Positions 11,049-21,586 of a stretch of 64,000 bases of DNA are shown one piece after another. Origin of the DNA: Rana temporaria (taxonomy: Eukaryota; Chordata; Amphibia; Anura; Ranidae); assembly GCF_905171775.1 (NCBI RefSeq), contig NC_053490.1, positions 15,518,252-15,582,251 on the forward strand, in the 5' to 3' direction. The position numbers were made by a program, and so were the translations under genes. The notes below the pieces were generated by a model. It made no database searches. It was not told where the DNA came from and was given only the letters and a program-made list of their open reading frames with translations. The stretch's first letter is position 1; every line of letters begins with the position of its first letter.

Positions 11049-11083
11049 CTGTGAAAAAAATTGTTTGGAAAAACACTTATTAA

Positions 11084-11577
11084 AGTGGTAATTCCCCCTC
11101 CAAAAAATGTTTACCCTTAGTCTGATGCTCATTTTGTCTAGGGGAATCGGCTAGTTGTTTTAAAATCGACGCAGTACTTACCGTTGTAGAGAGCGATCTT
11201 CTCCGCCGCTTCCGGGTATGGGTCTTCGGGACTGGGCGTTCCTTCTTGATTGACAGTCTTCCGACAGGCTTCCGACGGTCGCATCCATCGCGTCACGATT
11301 TTCCGAAAGTAGCCGAACATCGGTGCGCAGGCGCCGTATAGAGCCGCGCCGACGTTCGGCTTCTTTCGGCTACTCGTGACGCGATGGATGCGACCGTCGG
11401 AAGCCTGTCAATCAAGAAGGAACGCCCACTCCCGAAGACCCATACCCGGAAGCGGCGGAGAAGATCGCTCTCTACAACGGTAAGTACAGCGTCGATTTTA
11501 AAACAACTAGCCGATTCCCCTAGACAAAATGAGCATCAGACTAAGGGTAAAACATTTTTGGAGGGGGAACTACCGCT
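11084..11577. mobile_element. Palindromic TTAA-flanked MITE
   Basis: TTAA at 11080-11083 and 11578-11581. The two halves are inverted copies meeting near 11330; the arms carry 'gacaaaatgagcatcagact' and 'cgacggtcgcatccatcgcg'. Ends are AGTGGTAATTCCCCC and GGGGGAACTACCGCT. It lies in the intron upstream of the ADP-ribosyltransferase exon. The arms contain 'acggtaagta', a splice-donor-like sequence in both orientations. Confidence 0.85.
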
Positions 11578-11581
11578 TTAA

Positions 11582-11852
11582 CCACTTAAGACCCGGACCT
11601 TTAGGCAGCTAAAGGACCCGGCCAGTTTTTGCGATTCGGCACTGCGTCGTTTTAACTGACAATTGCGCGGTTGTGCGACGTGGCTCCCAAACAAAATTGG
11701 CGTCCTTTTTTTCCCCATAAATAGAGCTTTCTTTTGGTGGTATTTGATCACCTCTGCGGTTTTTATTTTTTGCGCTATAAACAAAAATAGAGCGACAATT
11801 TAAAAAAAATGCAATATTTACTTGTTGCTATAAGAAATATCCCCCAAAAATT

Positions 11853-11883
<31 letters not shown>

Positions 11884-12570
11884 AAAACATTTCCTCAGTT
11901 TAGCCCGATGCGTATTCTTCTACCTATTTTTGGTAAAAAAAAATCGCAATAAGCAATTATCGGTTGGTTTGCACAAAATTTATAGCATTTACAAAATAGG
12001 GTATAGTTTTAATTAATTTTTATAAAAAAATTTTTTTTACTACTAATGGCGGCGATCATCGATTTTTTTCGTGACTGTGACATTATGGCGGACACTTCGG
12101 ACAATTTTGACACATTTTTAGGACCATTGTCATTTTCACAGCAAAAAATGCATTAAAAATGCATTGTTTACTGTGAAAATGACAATTGCAGTTTGGGAGT
12201 TAACCACAAGGGGGCGCTGAAGGGGTTATGTGTGACCTCATGTGTGTTTACAACTGTAGGGGGGTGTGGCTGTAGGTCTGACATCATCGATTGTGTTTCC
12301 CTATGAAAGGGATCACACGATCGATCGCGGCGCCACAGTGAAGAACGGGGAAGCTGTGTTTACACACAGCTCTCCCCGTTCTTCAGCTCCGGGGACCGAT
12401 CGCAGGACTCCAGCGGCGATCGGGTCCCGCGGTCACGGAGCTTCGGACCAGGTCGCGGGCGCGCGCCTGCGACCCACGGCTGGACACTTAAAGAGGACGT
12501 ACCTGTACGTGCTTGTGCCCAACCGTGCCATTCTGCCAACGTAAATGTGCAGGAGGCGGTCCTTAAGTGG
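11582..12570. mobile_element. TTAA-flanked MITE, TTAACCACTT family
   Basis: TTAA at 11578-11581 (shared with the neighbouring MITE) and 12571-12574. Ends are CCACTTAAGACCCGG and GGTCCTTAAGTGG. It carries the family block 'aaacaaaattggcgtccttt' and a (TA)n tract at 11851-11878. It is in the opposite orientation to the copy at 1805. Confidence 0.85.
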
Positions 12571-12916
12571 TTAAGATTCAGCTGGTTTAGCCTAAAAAGG
12601 TAGTCAAAACTTAGAGACCCCTAGTAGTGGACAACTCAGATTATCTTCCTAGTAGACATGTGCAGTTTGTTTCGTTCCAAATTGAAATTTGGAGGAATTT
12701 TCATTTTTCGGAAATTCAGATGTATACGAATTTACGCATTACAATAGTACCAAATTTAAACGAATGCGAAAAAAAAGGAAAAAAAAATAAATCAGACAAA
12801 ATTTTATTTTTAATCGTTTTGAAATACTTTTCGAGTTAGTCTAGTTTTCAAATTCAAAAAGTCGAATATTGTTCAGATTCGATTAGTTTTCAAATTAGAA
12901 TAGTTTTTAAATTTAA

Positions 12917-13646
12917 ACACTTCCATACAGGGTATGTATACACCTTCCCGCCCAAGCCAATTTTCAGCTTTCAGCGCTGTCGCACTTTGAATGGCAATTG
13001 CGTGGTCATGCTACACTGTACCCAAACAAAATTGGCGTCCTTTTTTACCCACAAATAGAGCTTTCTTTTGGTGGTATTTGATCACCTCTGCGATTTTTTT
13101 TTTTTTTTGCGCAACAACTAAAAAAAGACCGAAAATTTTGAAAAAAATTACGTTTTTATTTTTTTCTGTATTTTTTTTGTAAATAAGTACGTTTTCTCTT
13201 TCAATTACGGGCACTGATATGGTGGCACTGATGGGCACAGATGAGATGGCACTGATGGACATCGACAAGGTAGTACTGACGGGCACAGATGAGGTGGCAC
13301 TGATTGGCGGCGCTGGTATGCGGCACTGATGGGCACACATAGGCGGCACTCATGGGCACACATAGGCTGCACTGATGGGCAGCACTGATGGGCACTCATG
13401 AGCGGCACTGATGGGCACTCATGGGCGGCACTGATGGGCACTCATGGGCGGCACTGGGCACTCATGGGCGGCACAGATGGGCACTCATAGGCGGCACAGA
13501 TGAGCACTGTGGGGTGGCACTTATGGGTGGCACAGATGGGCACTGTGGGGTGGCACTGATGGGCACTGTGGGGTGGCACTGATGGGCACTGTGGGGTGGC
13601 ACTGATGGACACTGTGGGGCGGCACTGATGGACACTGTGGGGCGGC
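12917..13646. mobile_element. TTAA MITE, GGTATGGAAGTGG family, truncated
   Basis: It starts beside TTAA (12913-12916) with ACACTTCCATACAGG, then has the 'cccgcccaagccaatttt' block shared with the copy ending at 46398. Its interior is the 'ggcactgatgggcac' tandem array. The opposite terminus is missing: the array runs into 'attatttacttgcaatg'. Confidence 0.65.
13207..13646. repeat. Minisatellite, unit about 15-28 bp (ggcactgatgggcac)
   Basis: About 20 irregular units of 'ggcactgatgggcac' with interspersed 'tcatgggc' and 'tgtggggt'. The reverse complement recurs at 43990-44256 and 46064-46140 in another copy of the same MITE family. Predicted Cys/His/Pro-rich proteins from this tract are artefacts. 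Confidence 0.9.
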
Positions 13647-13788
13647 ATTATTTACTTGCAATGAAATAACCTTCATGAATATATATTTATCATCTAAGGG
13701 TCATTCCCTCAAGGACTTATATTTAGTGATTTATGTAGTTTATATGGACTTCTTTATATATCATACTCTCAGAGTTTTCTCTCCTTAA

Positions 13789-14312
13789 AGTGGTGGTTCA
13801 CCCTAAAAACAACTTTTTTTTATTACACTGCCCCCCCCACATTACAATACGATTAAGGCTATTAATTTTTTTTTTATGCTGTACAAACCTTTGTACAGCA
13901 TATTCACCCGTGGCATCCGGGTTGCGAGTCCCGCGGGAGTGGGCGTTACTAACATGTCTGTGATTGACGTTTGACCAAAAACTAGCTCCCCCCGTTGCGT
14001 AAGCCACGTCACGGTTGGCGAAAGGAGCCGAACGGCGAGTCGGCGCTATACTGCGCATGCGCATCGCCGTTCGGCTCCTTTCGCCAACCGTGACGCGGCT
14101 TACACGACGTGGGGAGCTCGTTTTTGGTCAAACGTCAATCACAGACATGTTAGGAACGCCCACTCCCGCGGGACTCGCAAGCCGGATGCCACGGGTGAAT
14201 ATGCTGTACAAAGGTATGTACAGCATAAAAAAAAAATTAATAGCCTTAATCGTATTGTAATGTGGGGGGGCAGTGTAATAATAAAAAGTAGTTTTTAGGG
14301 TGAACGACCCCT
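13789..14312. mobile_element. Palindromic TTAA-flanked MITE
   Basis: TTAA at 13785-13788 and 14313-14316. Ends are AGTGGTGGTTCACCC and GGGTGAACGACCCCT. The halves are inverted copies meeting near 14050 ('gcgcatgcgcatcgccgttc'), with matching 'attaatttttttttatgctg' outer arms. It is a foldback element with no coding sequence. Confidence 0.88.
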
Positions 14313-14339
14313 TTAATGATTTACTTTTGTGGCGCGGCT

Positions 14340-14673
14340 TTTTTGTTCTGTTAATTTACACCATGTCTGGCCCCTCCTCCATCCCCTTGCTGGCTTCTGG
14401 GAGACACACAGGTCCCAGAAGGCAGCAGGGACCAGTGAGGATGCGTAGCGCAACTCCAGCATGCGCAGTAGGGAACAAGGCTGTGAAGCTGCAAGGCTTC
14501 ACTTTCTGATTCCCTTACAGAAGATGGCAGCACCTCCACCCGAGAGCCGAGGGACAGATCGGCTACAGGTGCCGACATCGCAGGTGCCCTGGACAGGTAA
14601 GTGTCCATATTTTAAAAGTCAGCAGCTGCAGTATTTGTAGCTGCTGACTTAAACAAAAAAAGGTGGAACTCTG
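14340..14673. mobile_element. TTAA MITE fragment, AGCGGAGTTCCACC family
   Basis: The right half of the family seen whole at 42177 and 50967. It shares 'catgcgcagtagggaac', 'gacaggtaagtgtcc' and 'gtagctgctgac', ending GGTGGAACTCTGCT before TTAA (14674-14677). The left terminus is not recognisable. Confidence 0.65.
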
Positions 14674-14677
14674 CTTT

Positions 14678-16702
14678 AACCACTTAAGGACTGCCTATCG
14701 CCGATATACGTGGGCAGAATGGCACAGCTGGGCACAGACACGTACATGTACGTCGCCTTTAAGAGCCCAGCCGTGGGTCGCTCGCGCCGCTGGTGCGCGC
14801 ACGCGACCCGGTCCGAAGCTCCATGACTGCGGGATCCGTTCGCCGCCGGTGTCCCGCGATCGGTCACCGGAGCTGAAGAATGGGGAGAGGTGAGTGTAAA
14901 CACACCTTCCCCGTTCTTCACTGTGGCAATGTCATTGATCGTCTGTTCTCTGATATAGGGAAAGACAATCAATGACGTCACACGTCAAGCCCCGCCCCCT
15001 ACAGTTAGAAACACATATGAGGTCACACTTAACCCCTAGTGGTTAACTCCTAAACTGCAAATGTAATTTTCACAGTAATCAGTGCATTTTTATAGCACTT
15101 TTTGCTGTGAAAATGACAATGGTCCCAAAAATGTGTCAAAATTGTCCGATGTGTCCGCCATAATGTCGCAGTCAGGAAAAATTTTGCAGATCGCTGCCAT
15201 TAGTAGTAAAAAAATGAAAATATTAATAAAAATGCCATAAAACTATCCCCTATTTTGTAGACACTATAAATTTTGCGCAAACCAATCGTTAAATGCTTAT
15301 TGCTTTTTTTTTTTACTAAAAATATGTAGAGGAATACGTATCGGCCTAAACTGAGGAACAAAAATGTTTTTTTATATCTTGTCACTCTATTTTTGTTTAT
15401 AGCGCAAAAAATAAAAACCGCAGACGTGATGAAATACCACCAAAAGAAAGCTCTATTAGTGGGAAAAGAAGGACACCAATTTTGTTTGGGAGCCAAGTCG
15501 CACGACCGCGCAATTGTCAGTTAAAGCGACGCAGTGCCGAATCGCAAAAAGGGGCCAGGTCCTTAACCACTTCCATACCAGCCCATTGTAAAATGACGTC
15601 CACAACGGACCTTCTTACAGACCCGCCGCCATCCGGTGCTTCTCCGGGCTCTCCCGTGCCATCGGGGGCCCGGAGAACGAATCGTCCGGCGCTGGCAGGA
15701 AGCATAGAGATGACTGGTGACCAGATGGTCACCAGTCATCTCTATGACCGTCGGAGGACCCGGGCGCAATGTGATGACGTCACGCCCGGGTCCCGTAAGT
15801 AAACAAAGCCGCAATTGCGGCTGCTAAGCAACAGCAAGCATGAGATCGGTGAATTTTTTTTCACCGATTTCATGCTTTCCAGCCTGGAGGAGAGATGCAT
15901 GATCTTATTGACCATCTCTCCATAAAGAGGACCTGTCACACACATTCCTATTACAAGGGATGTTTACATTCCTTGTAATAGGAATAAAAGTGATAATAAA
16001 AAATAAAAAATAAAAATAAAAGTGTAAAAAATTTAATATGTAAAAAAAAAAAAAAAAGAAATAAAAACATTTTTTTTTAACGCCCCTGTCCCCAGTAGCT
16101 CGTGCGCAGAAGCGAACGCACACGCAAGTCCCGCCGACATATGTAAACGCCGTTTAAACCACATATGTGAGGTATCGCCGCGTTCGTTAGAGTGCCAGCA
16201 ACAATTCTAGCACTAGATCTCCTCTGTAAATCTAAACTGGTAACCTGTAAAAAATTTCAAAGCGTTGCCTATGGAGATTTTTAAGTACCGAAGTTTGGCG
16301 CCATTCCATGAGTGTGCGCAATTTTAAAGTGTGACATGTTAGGTATCTATTTACTCGGTGTAACATCATCTTTCATATTTTACAAAAAAATTGGGCTAAC
16401 TTTACTGTTTTGTTATTTTTTTAATTCATGAAACAATTTTTTTCCCAAAAAAAGGCGTTTGAAAAATTATTGCGTAAATACCGTGCAAGATAAAACGTTT
16501 CAATGACCGTCGTTTTATTCCCTAGGGTGTCTGCTAAAAAAACATATATAATGTTTGGGGGTTCTGCGTAATTTTCTAGCAAAAAAAAATATGATTTGTA
16601 CATGTAGGAGAGAAGTGCCAGAATAGGCCTGGTATGGATGTGTGTGTATAACAGCCCGGTATGGAAGTGGTTAACTTTCATATTGGTACGGGTCTTAAGT
16701 GG
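14678..16702. mobile_element. TTAA MITE, TTAACCACTT family, interrupted by a second MITE
   Basis: TTAA at 14674-14677 and 16703-16706; ends CCACTTAAGGACTGCC and GGGTCTTAAGTGG. It carries the family block 'aaatgtgtcaaaattgtccg'. It is interrupted at an internal TTAA (15563-15566 and 16671-16674) by the element at 15567-16670. Its last 28 bases continue after that insertion. Confidence 0.85.
15567..16670. mobile_element. TTAA MITE, GGTATGGAAGTGG family, nested
   Basis: Flanked by TTAA at 15563-15566 and 16671-16674, with ends CCACTTCCATACC and GGTATGGAAGTGG. Contains 'gagatgactggtgaccagat' as an internal palindrome and the block 'caacaattctagcactagat' that recurs at 42931-43292. Complete copy of about 1.1 kb, no coding sequence. 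Confidence 0.88.
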
Positions 16703-16706
16703 TTAA

Positions 16707-17210
16707 TTTACTGTATAGTGGTACTTATAGGAGTTTAGGCCTCCTCTGAACTCATCTCTCAAACTTCTGCTTTATTGTAGTCCAATGAACTGCAGACTGG
16801 GTCACTTGCTGACTCGTGTGTACAAAAACTGCAAGTTTGTAGTTCTGAGTTTGGTTAGAGATGGGCTAAGAGGATGCCCAAGCTCTTCTCTTATGATTAT
16901 TGAAGGGGCTCTCCACGCTAGTGTTAGATCATGAAAAGCAGTTCTTTTTTCTGTTGTGGGTCAGTGTTATGTAACATTCCTTCAACCTCTGCCCACCAGG
17001 CCTCCAATCTCTGCGACCTGACCCCATGTGTAATATTGTATACATTTATAAGAAATGACTAAATGTTTTAGGGTATAAGGTTTACCTGTATAGATAAGAA
17101 CAGGTGCAAAACACACAGCGTTTTTTCCCATGCCAACAGCATCTTTATCTGTAAAGACAATAATGTAGATGTAAACCAAATCATCATAATTTTCCATCTT
17201 TTAAAATCTG
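16707..17210. other. Flank between MITE and DIRS; possible minus-strand exon
   Basis: No transposon end recognised. On the minus strand 17197-16982 is open for 71 codons and includes a well-formed acceptor ('attattgtctttacag') and donor ('tatacag/gtaaac'), which could delimit a small exon of about 68 bp (17155-17088). I cannot assign it to a family, and 71 codons can be open by chance. Confidence 0.25.
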
Positions 17211-17320
17211 TTTCCTGACTGACTCCATGGCAGCCTACGTGTGGGTTAATCCCGCCTCCTCTCCAATGTGATAGGACCCCATACCCATAAAAGTTAACTC
17301 ACCAATAGACTCAGTGTTCC
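17211..17320 (+). repeat. DIRS left inverted terminal repeat
   Basis: Starts 'tttcctgactgactccatgg' and ends 'gactcagtgttcc'. It is the inverse complement of 22773-22882 apart from a few bases ('gactgactcc' here, 'gatggactcc' in the inverse of the right copy). Confidence 0.92.
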
Positions 17321-18153
17321 TTTTTTTTCCTCCTCCATGGATCAAGTATTTCAAGGAATGAAAGAGCACACTTTAAAGCGGTGCAGCTCGGATCCCAGCC
17401 ATGGGCGGGTGGAGAGCTTGCCCAGCATATCTGGTCATGTGCTGTGGCGTGTGCTGAAGACAGGATTCGGCTGGCAAGGTCCATCTTTACTTTTACCTCC
17501 ATGGCAGTCGCCTATTTGTTTATATATGTTGTCTATTTGTTTGTTTGCGGCGGCTGGAGCGCTTCTGCGTTCCAGCACACCTGTGGCTTCCTGGTTCCCC
17601 ATCGCCTGAGCTCCCGCGCATGCGCTGTACCTACTCCCAGAGCGAGGCTTGGTCGCGCATGCGCAGTCCGTCGGTTCCCGCGGCAGCTGCGCAGGCGCCG
17701 TGGGTTCGCGGTCCACTGCGCAGGCGCGTACGTGGAGGACGTGTGACGTCACCGGCGGGCCTTTTAAAATCAGCTGCTGGCCTGTGTACTTTGGGTTTCC
17801 TACAGGCAAGCAGCTGATTGACCGTCTGTGATACTCTGCTAAAGCTGTCAGGTCAGTGAGAGATCCTTTTACTTCTGGCAATTGATTTTACCATTTCCTG
17901 CTGTGCACCTTCTACATTGTATTCTAATTATTGTTTAAATTATGTTCTAACACTAAATTTAATTGATTTATACGCATTGATTGTATTTTGGTTCTGTTCA
18001 TTTAAAAAAAAAAAAAAAAAAAACACAGATGAATTAAGAAATTTCTTACTCTTAAAGGGGCAGTATACTCATTCATTTCCTGTATTATTCGGCACCATAG
18101 GTTCCTTTCTGGTTCCGAATTAGCGTCATCCTTTACACGCAGGTCCGGGAATT

Positions 18154-19695
18154 ATGGACCAGTCACCGTCTACAGGCGGCCAGCCCTCACGCACAAGGTA
18201 TGTGCGGGAAAGGGTTCGGGTTTGGGGCTGCTAGTCACATTTCATGTGTGTTGACAGTTTCCTCCCTAAATGTTTTTTATTTAGCCCTTCCAATCCAGAA
18301 CCGGAAGACCTTGCCAGACCGCAACGCACTTCTTCCTCCTCAAAGTCGAGGTCCAAGCGTAGATCTCCATCTACTTCTTCCCACCGGAGGAGAAGATCAC
18401 ATTCCTCCTCAAGACACCGCTCCCACCGCCATGATAGTCGCTCTGATCGCAGAGCCTGTTGGGGATGTGACACTCGTGTCCCTGAGGGCAAGTCATTATG
18501 TGACCGATGCTACGCCCATGCGGTTAGGGAAAAAGAGACTGAAGGTCATCGTATCGAGTCTCTGGTGGAACGTGTGGTTCAACGAACTCTAAGAGAGAAT
18601 ATGCCCCACACGCAGATTCAGACCAACACTGACGGGTCTGTTTCTCCAATCTTGGAGATCCTAGAGGATCCAGGTCCTTCCCAGCCTCAAGCCTCCACTC
18701 CGGCTTTTCCTGAGGGTGACCTAGAGAGTGACGAAGAAGGCTTAGAATTTGACTTCGCGCAGGTGACGCCACTCGTCAAAGCGATTAAAGAGGCTCTCCT
18801 ATGGGAGGAACAACCCGCTTCTCCAGCCAAGCAGAAAAAATATTTTAAACGCTTGGGGAAAGAACGCCCTACGTTCCCGTTCCTGACTGAACTAAAGGGT
18901 ATCTTTGAAGAGGAATGGAGCAAGGTGGACAAGAAATCTTCCATGGCTAACAAAGCCTCAAGGCTCTATCCCTTCAAACAGGAAGAGGTCAAACATTTGG
19001 AGAATGTTCCTCTAGTAGATGCGGCAGTAACGAGACTAGCTAAACACGTCACGCTACCTATTGCTGACTCCGTCTCTTTCAAGGATGGCCTGGACAGAAG
19101 AATGGACCAGGACCTTAGGAGAATTTATGGCCTAGCAGGCACGGCGTGCAAACCAGCTCTAGCCTTAGCGGCATTATCAAAGGCCATGGAAGCCTGGACG
19201 GAAAACGTTGATTCTTTCCTCAAAGGCGTCTCTGAAGAACTAGCTAAGAACTCAGCTACTGCAGAGCTAAAACTGGCGGTCGCATTCCTGGGTGAAGCCT
19301 CCGTTGACTTAATCCGCCTGTTAGCTAGGATTATGCTTTCCTCTGTGACCGCGAAACGGGCCCTCTGGCTACGCCCCTGGGTTGCTGACCCATCATCGAA
19401 GCAGAACTGGTGCAAGATTCCCTTCGAAGGGTCAACCCTGTTCGGCAACAAGCTGGATGATGCCATCTCCAAAGCCACGGGTGGCAAGTCTGGTTTCCTT
19501 CCTCAGGACAAGCGCCAAACAGGAAGAAAAATACCCCAATTTCGGCGATACAGCCCAGACCGCGCTAGGGAAGCTCGCGCTTACAGACCTGGCGGAAACT
19601 ACAGAAGGAATTGGAGTAGAGGTAGAGGCTCCTACCGCAAACCTACTCCAACTACTCAAACGTCAACTGGACGCGACAAGGGGAAATCTTTTTGA
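18154..19695 (+). CDS. gag: DIRS Gag-like protein (two exons: 18154-18197 and 18285-19695)
   Basis: Structural protein of the DIRS element, presumed to coat the RNA genome. The best start is ATG 18154, giving 'MDQSPSTGGQPSRT', then a canonical GT (18198)..AG (18284) intron of 87 bp that joins in frame to 'SPSNPEPEDLARPQ'. This gives about 484 residues. Without splicing the frame opens only from an ATG at 18244 inside the putative intron. Visible features: an Arg/Ser-rich basic N-terminus (SRSKRRSPSTSS and similar), a C-x2-C-x10-C-x2-C zinc-binding motif (CWGC...CDRC), an acidic middle, and a basic C-terminus with 'RRNWSRGRGSYRK'. The 3' end overlaps the RT frame by about 310 bases. The alternative is that 18244 is the true start. 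Confidence 0.8.
18198..18284 (+). other. Putative 87-bp spliceosomal intron in DIRS Gag
   Basis: Donor 'acaag/gtatgtg' and acceptor 'tgttttttatttag/ccc' with a pyrimidine-rich tract. Splicing joins codon AG|C in frame and links an upstream ATG-initiated 14-codon exon to the Gag frame. Confidence 0.6.
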
Positions 19696-21586
19696 GACAA
19701 CGCCCGCCCAAGCGGATCGTGTTGGAGCTCGTCTACTCCTTTATCGGCACGTCTGGGCGGCCTCAATCAAGGACTTTTGGGTCATCAAGACCGTGACCTC
19801 AGGACACACATGGTCCTTTTCCAGTCCTCCCTGTCCAAAGTTCATCTCCACCCTTCTTCCAGGGTCGCTGGAGCAGAGACAGGTCCTTCTAGACTACATT
19901 CACCTCCTGAAGGTTCAAGGGGCGGTGGTACACGTCCCAAAAGACGAACAGTTTCTTGGGGTGTACTCCCCTCTCTTCTTAGTTCAGAAGAAGAACGGCA
20001 CCTGGCGCCCAGTCATAGACTTGACATATTTGAACAAATTTATAACACACAAAAAGTTCAAAATGGAAACTTTATCAACCATCCAACAAGCAATACAGCC
20101 GGGCGACTGGATGATTTCCGTGGACCTAAAGGATGCCTATTTCCACGTCCCAATAGCAGCAGAGCTGCACAAATTCCTCAGATTCTATGTCAACCAGGAA
20201 CACCTTCAGTTCGTGTGCCTACCCTTCGGCCTAACGACATCCCCACGGGTCTTCACCAAAGTTCTCTTGGCACTGGTAGCTCTTATCAGGCTGAAGAAGA
20301 TCCGTTTGTATCATTATCTGGACGACCTCCTGGTCCTGTCCCAAGACAAAACCCTTCTCTTGGCACAAAGGGATCAGGTCATCTCGACCCTGTCCGAATT
20401 CGGGTGGCTCCTGAACCTGGCAAAAAGCCATTTAGAGCCAACTCAGTGTCTAACCTATCTAGGGGCCCAATTCGACACGGTAAGGAAGACCATCTCTCTA
20501 CCAGTAGAGAAGATTCCGGTAATTCAGGAGAGGATTTCCCGGGCCTTGAGTACTCGCCATCTAAGAGCTCATCAATGCTTGAAGATCATTGGGACAATGG
20601 TATCCACAACACCGATGGTGAAATGGGCGCTATGGAGGCTACGTCCCTTCCAATCCGGCTTTCTCAGGCAGTGGAAGTCAGGGAGCATGAGTCAACGGAT
20701 CCACATTTCAACGTCAATGAGGGGCAGCCTCTTCTGGTGGCTTCAACCGAAGAATCTGCTGAATTGTCACTCCATCGCTCCAGTTTCTTGGGTCACAGTG
20801 ACGACAGATGCCAGTGGCTCCGGTTGGGGGGCCCTGTGCGGCACAAGTATGGCGCAAGGCAGGTGGGACACTCGCCTCCACAATCCAGGCTCGAACACCC
20901 TAGAGCTTCGAGCGGCCTGGTGTGCCCTACAGTCCTTTTCACAACTGCTGAGGGGAAAGTCAGTAATTCTAAGGATGGACAACACCACAGCAGTATCATA
21001 TGTCAAGAGACAAGGCGGGACTCGGAGCTCATCCCTTCTCCAGGAAGTAGAGCCCATTATGAAATGGGCCCAAGTGAACCTAGTCAACCTGACGGCTGTT
21101 TTCATTCCAGGCATTCAGAACTCCCAGGCGGATTTCCTGTCACGAACTCAGGTGGACGTCAACGAATGGTCTCTCCACGATCAGTCCTTCCGTTGGATAT
21201 TATCCCTGGGAGTCAATCCCCAAGTGGATCTCTTTGCTTCCCCGAACAATGCCAAATTGAAGAAATTCTACACGAGGGGTTACTACAGCCAGGCAATCGG
21301 GACAGATGCCCTAACGGATCGGTGGTGGTTTCAGAGGGCGTACGCCTTTCCCCCGATCCCAATAATTCTGAAATTCCTGAAGAGACTTCTAGCGGAAGAA
21401 GTAGAAATCACAATGGTGGCTCCATACTGGCCGAACAGGCCATGGTTCCCTCTTCTGGTTCAGCTGAGTCTTCAGGACCCAATTCTAATACCATGCAGAC
21501 CAGACCTTCTCTCCCAGGGGACACTCCTCCATCCCTGTCCGGCTCAAATGAAACTAGCGGTCTGGTTCTTGAAAGGGAAAGGCTAG
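19382..21586 (+). CDS. pol: DIRS reverse transcriptase / RNase H / methylase-like polyprotein
   Basis: Up to 734 residues in frame 2; the true start within the Gag overlap is uncertain. The protein copies element RNA into DNA. The RT domain has 'WRPVIDLTYLNKF', 'MISVDLKDAYFHVPI', 'LPFGLTTSPRVF' and the catalytic 'YLDD' (Asp314, Asp315 counted from Met 19382). The RNase H domain has 'TDASGSGWGA' (Asp476), 'LELRAAW', 'RMDNTTAVSYV' and 'QADFLSR'. A C-terminal block with 'DLFASPNNAKL', 'FPPIPIILKFL' and 'MVAPYWPNRPW' resembles the methyltransferase-like region of DIRS-1 elements; that call is moderate. All catalytic residues are present. The last 48 codons overlap the recombinase frame. Confidence 0.92.
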   Translation: MLTHHRSRTGARFPSKGQPCSATSWMMPSPKPRVASLVSFLRTSAKQEEKYPNFGDTAQTALGKLALTDLAETTEGIGVEVEAPTANLLQLLKRQLDATRGNLFETTPAQADRVGARLLLYRHVWAASIKDFWVIKTVTSGHTWSFSSPPCPKFISTLLPGSLEQRQVLLDYIHLLKVQGAVVHVPKDEQFLGVYSPLFLVQKKNGTWRPVIDLTYLNKFITHKKFKMETLSTIQQAIQPGDWMISVDLKDAYFHVPIAAELHKFLRFYVNQEHLQFVCLPFGLTTSPRVFTKVLLALVALIRLKKIRLYHYLDDLLVLSQDKTLLLAQRDQVISTLSEFGWLLNLAKSHLEPTQCLTYLGAQFDTVRKTISLPVEKIPVIQERISRALSTRHLRAHQCLKIIGTMVSTTPMVKWALWRLRPFQSGFLRQWKSGSMSQRIHISTSMRGSLFWWLQPKNLLNCHSIAPVSWVTVTTDASGSGWGALCGTSMAQGRWDTRLHNPGSNTLELRAAWCALQSFSQLLRGKSVILRMDNTTAVSYVKRQGGTRSSSLLQEVEPIMKWAQVNLVNLTAVFIPGIQNSQADFLSRTQVDVNEWSLHDQSFRWILSLGVNPQVDLFASPNNAKLKKFYTRGYYSQAIGTDALTDRWWFQRAYAFPPIPIILKFLKRLLAEEVEITMVAPYWPNRPWFPLLVQLSLQDPILIPCRPDLLSQGTLLHPCPAQMKLAVWFLKGKG

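Noticed and set aside
10308..11132. Full 274-codon ORF as a complete ADP-ribosyltransferase with start at 11132
   Set aside because: The first 28 codons lie upstream of a clear splice acceptor, partly inside a MITE, and encode no signal peptide.
17337..17881. ORFs upstream of DIRS Gag (90-148 codons)
   Set aside because: Overlapping frames on both strands of the CpG-rich leader, without domain matches; treated as untranslated leader.
18244..18284. ATG 18244 as Gag start
   Set aside because: It lies inside the predicted intron; the upstream ATG 18154 joined by splicing gives a better start. Kept as an alternative in the Gag entry.
19777..21441. N-terminal 555 codons of the frame containing the recombinase
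   Set aside because: This stretch shadows the RT/RNase H gene in another frame and has no recombinase features; the recombinase is best started at 21442.
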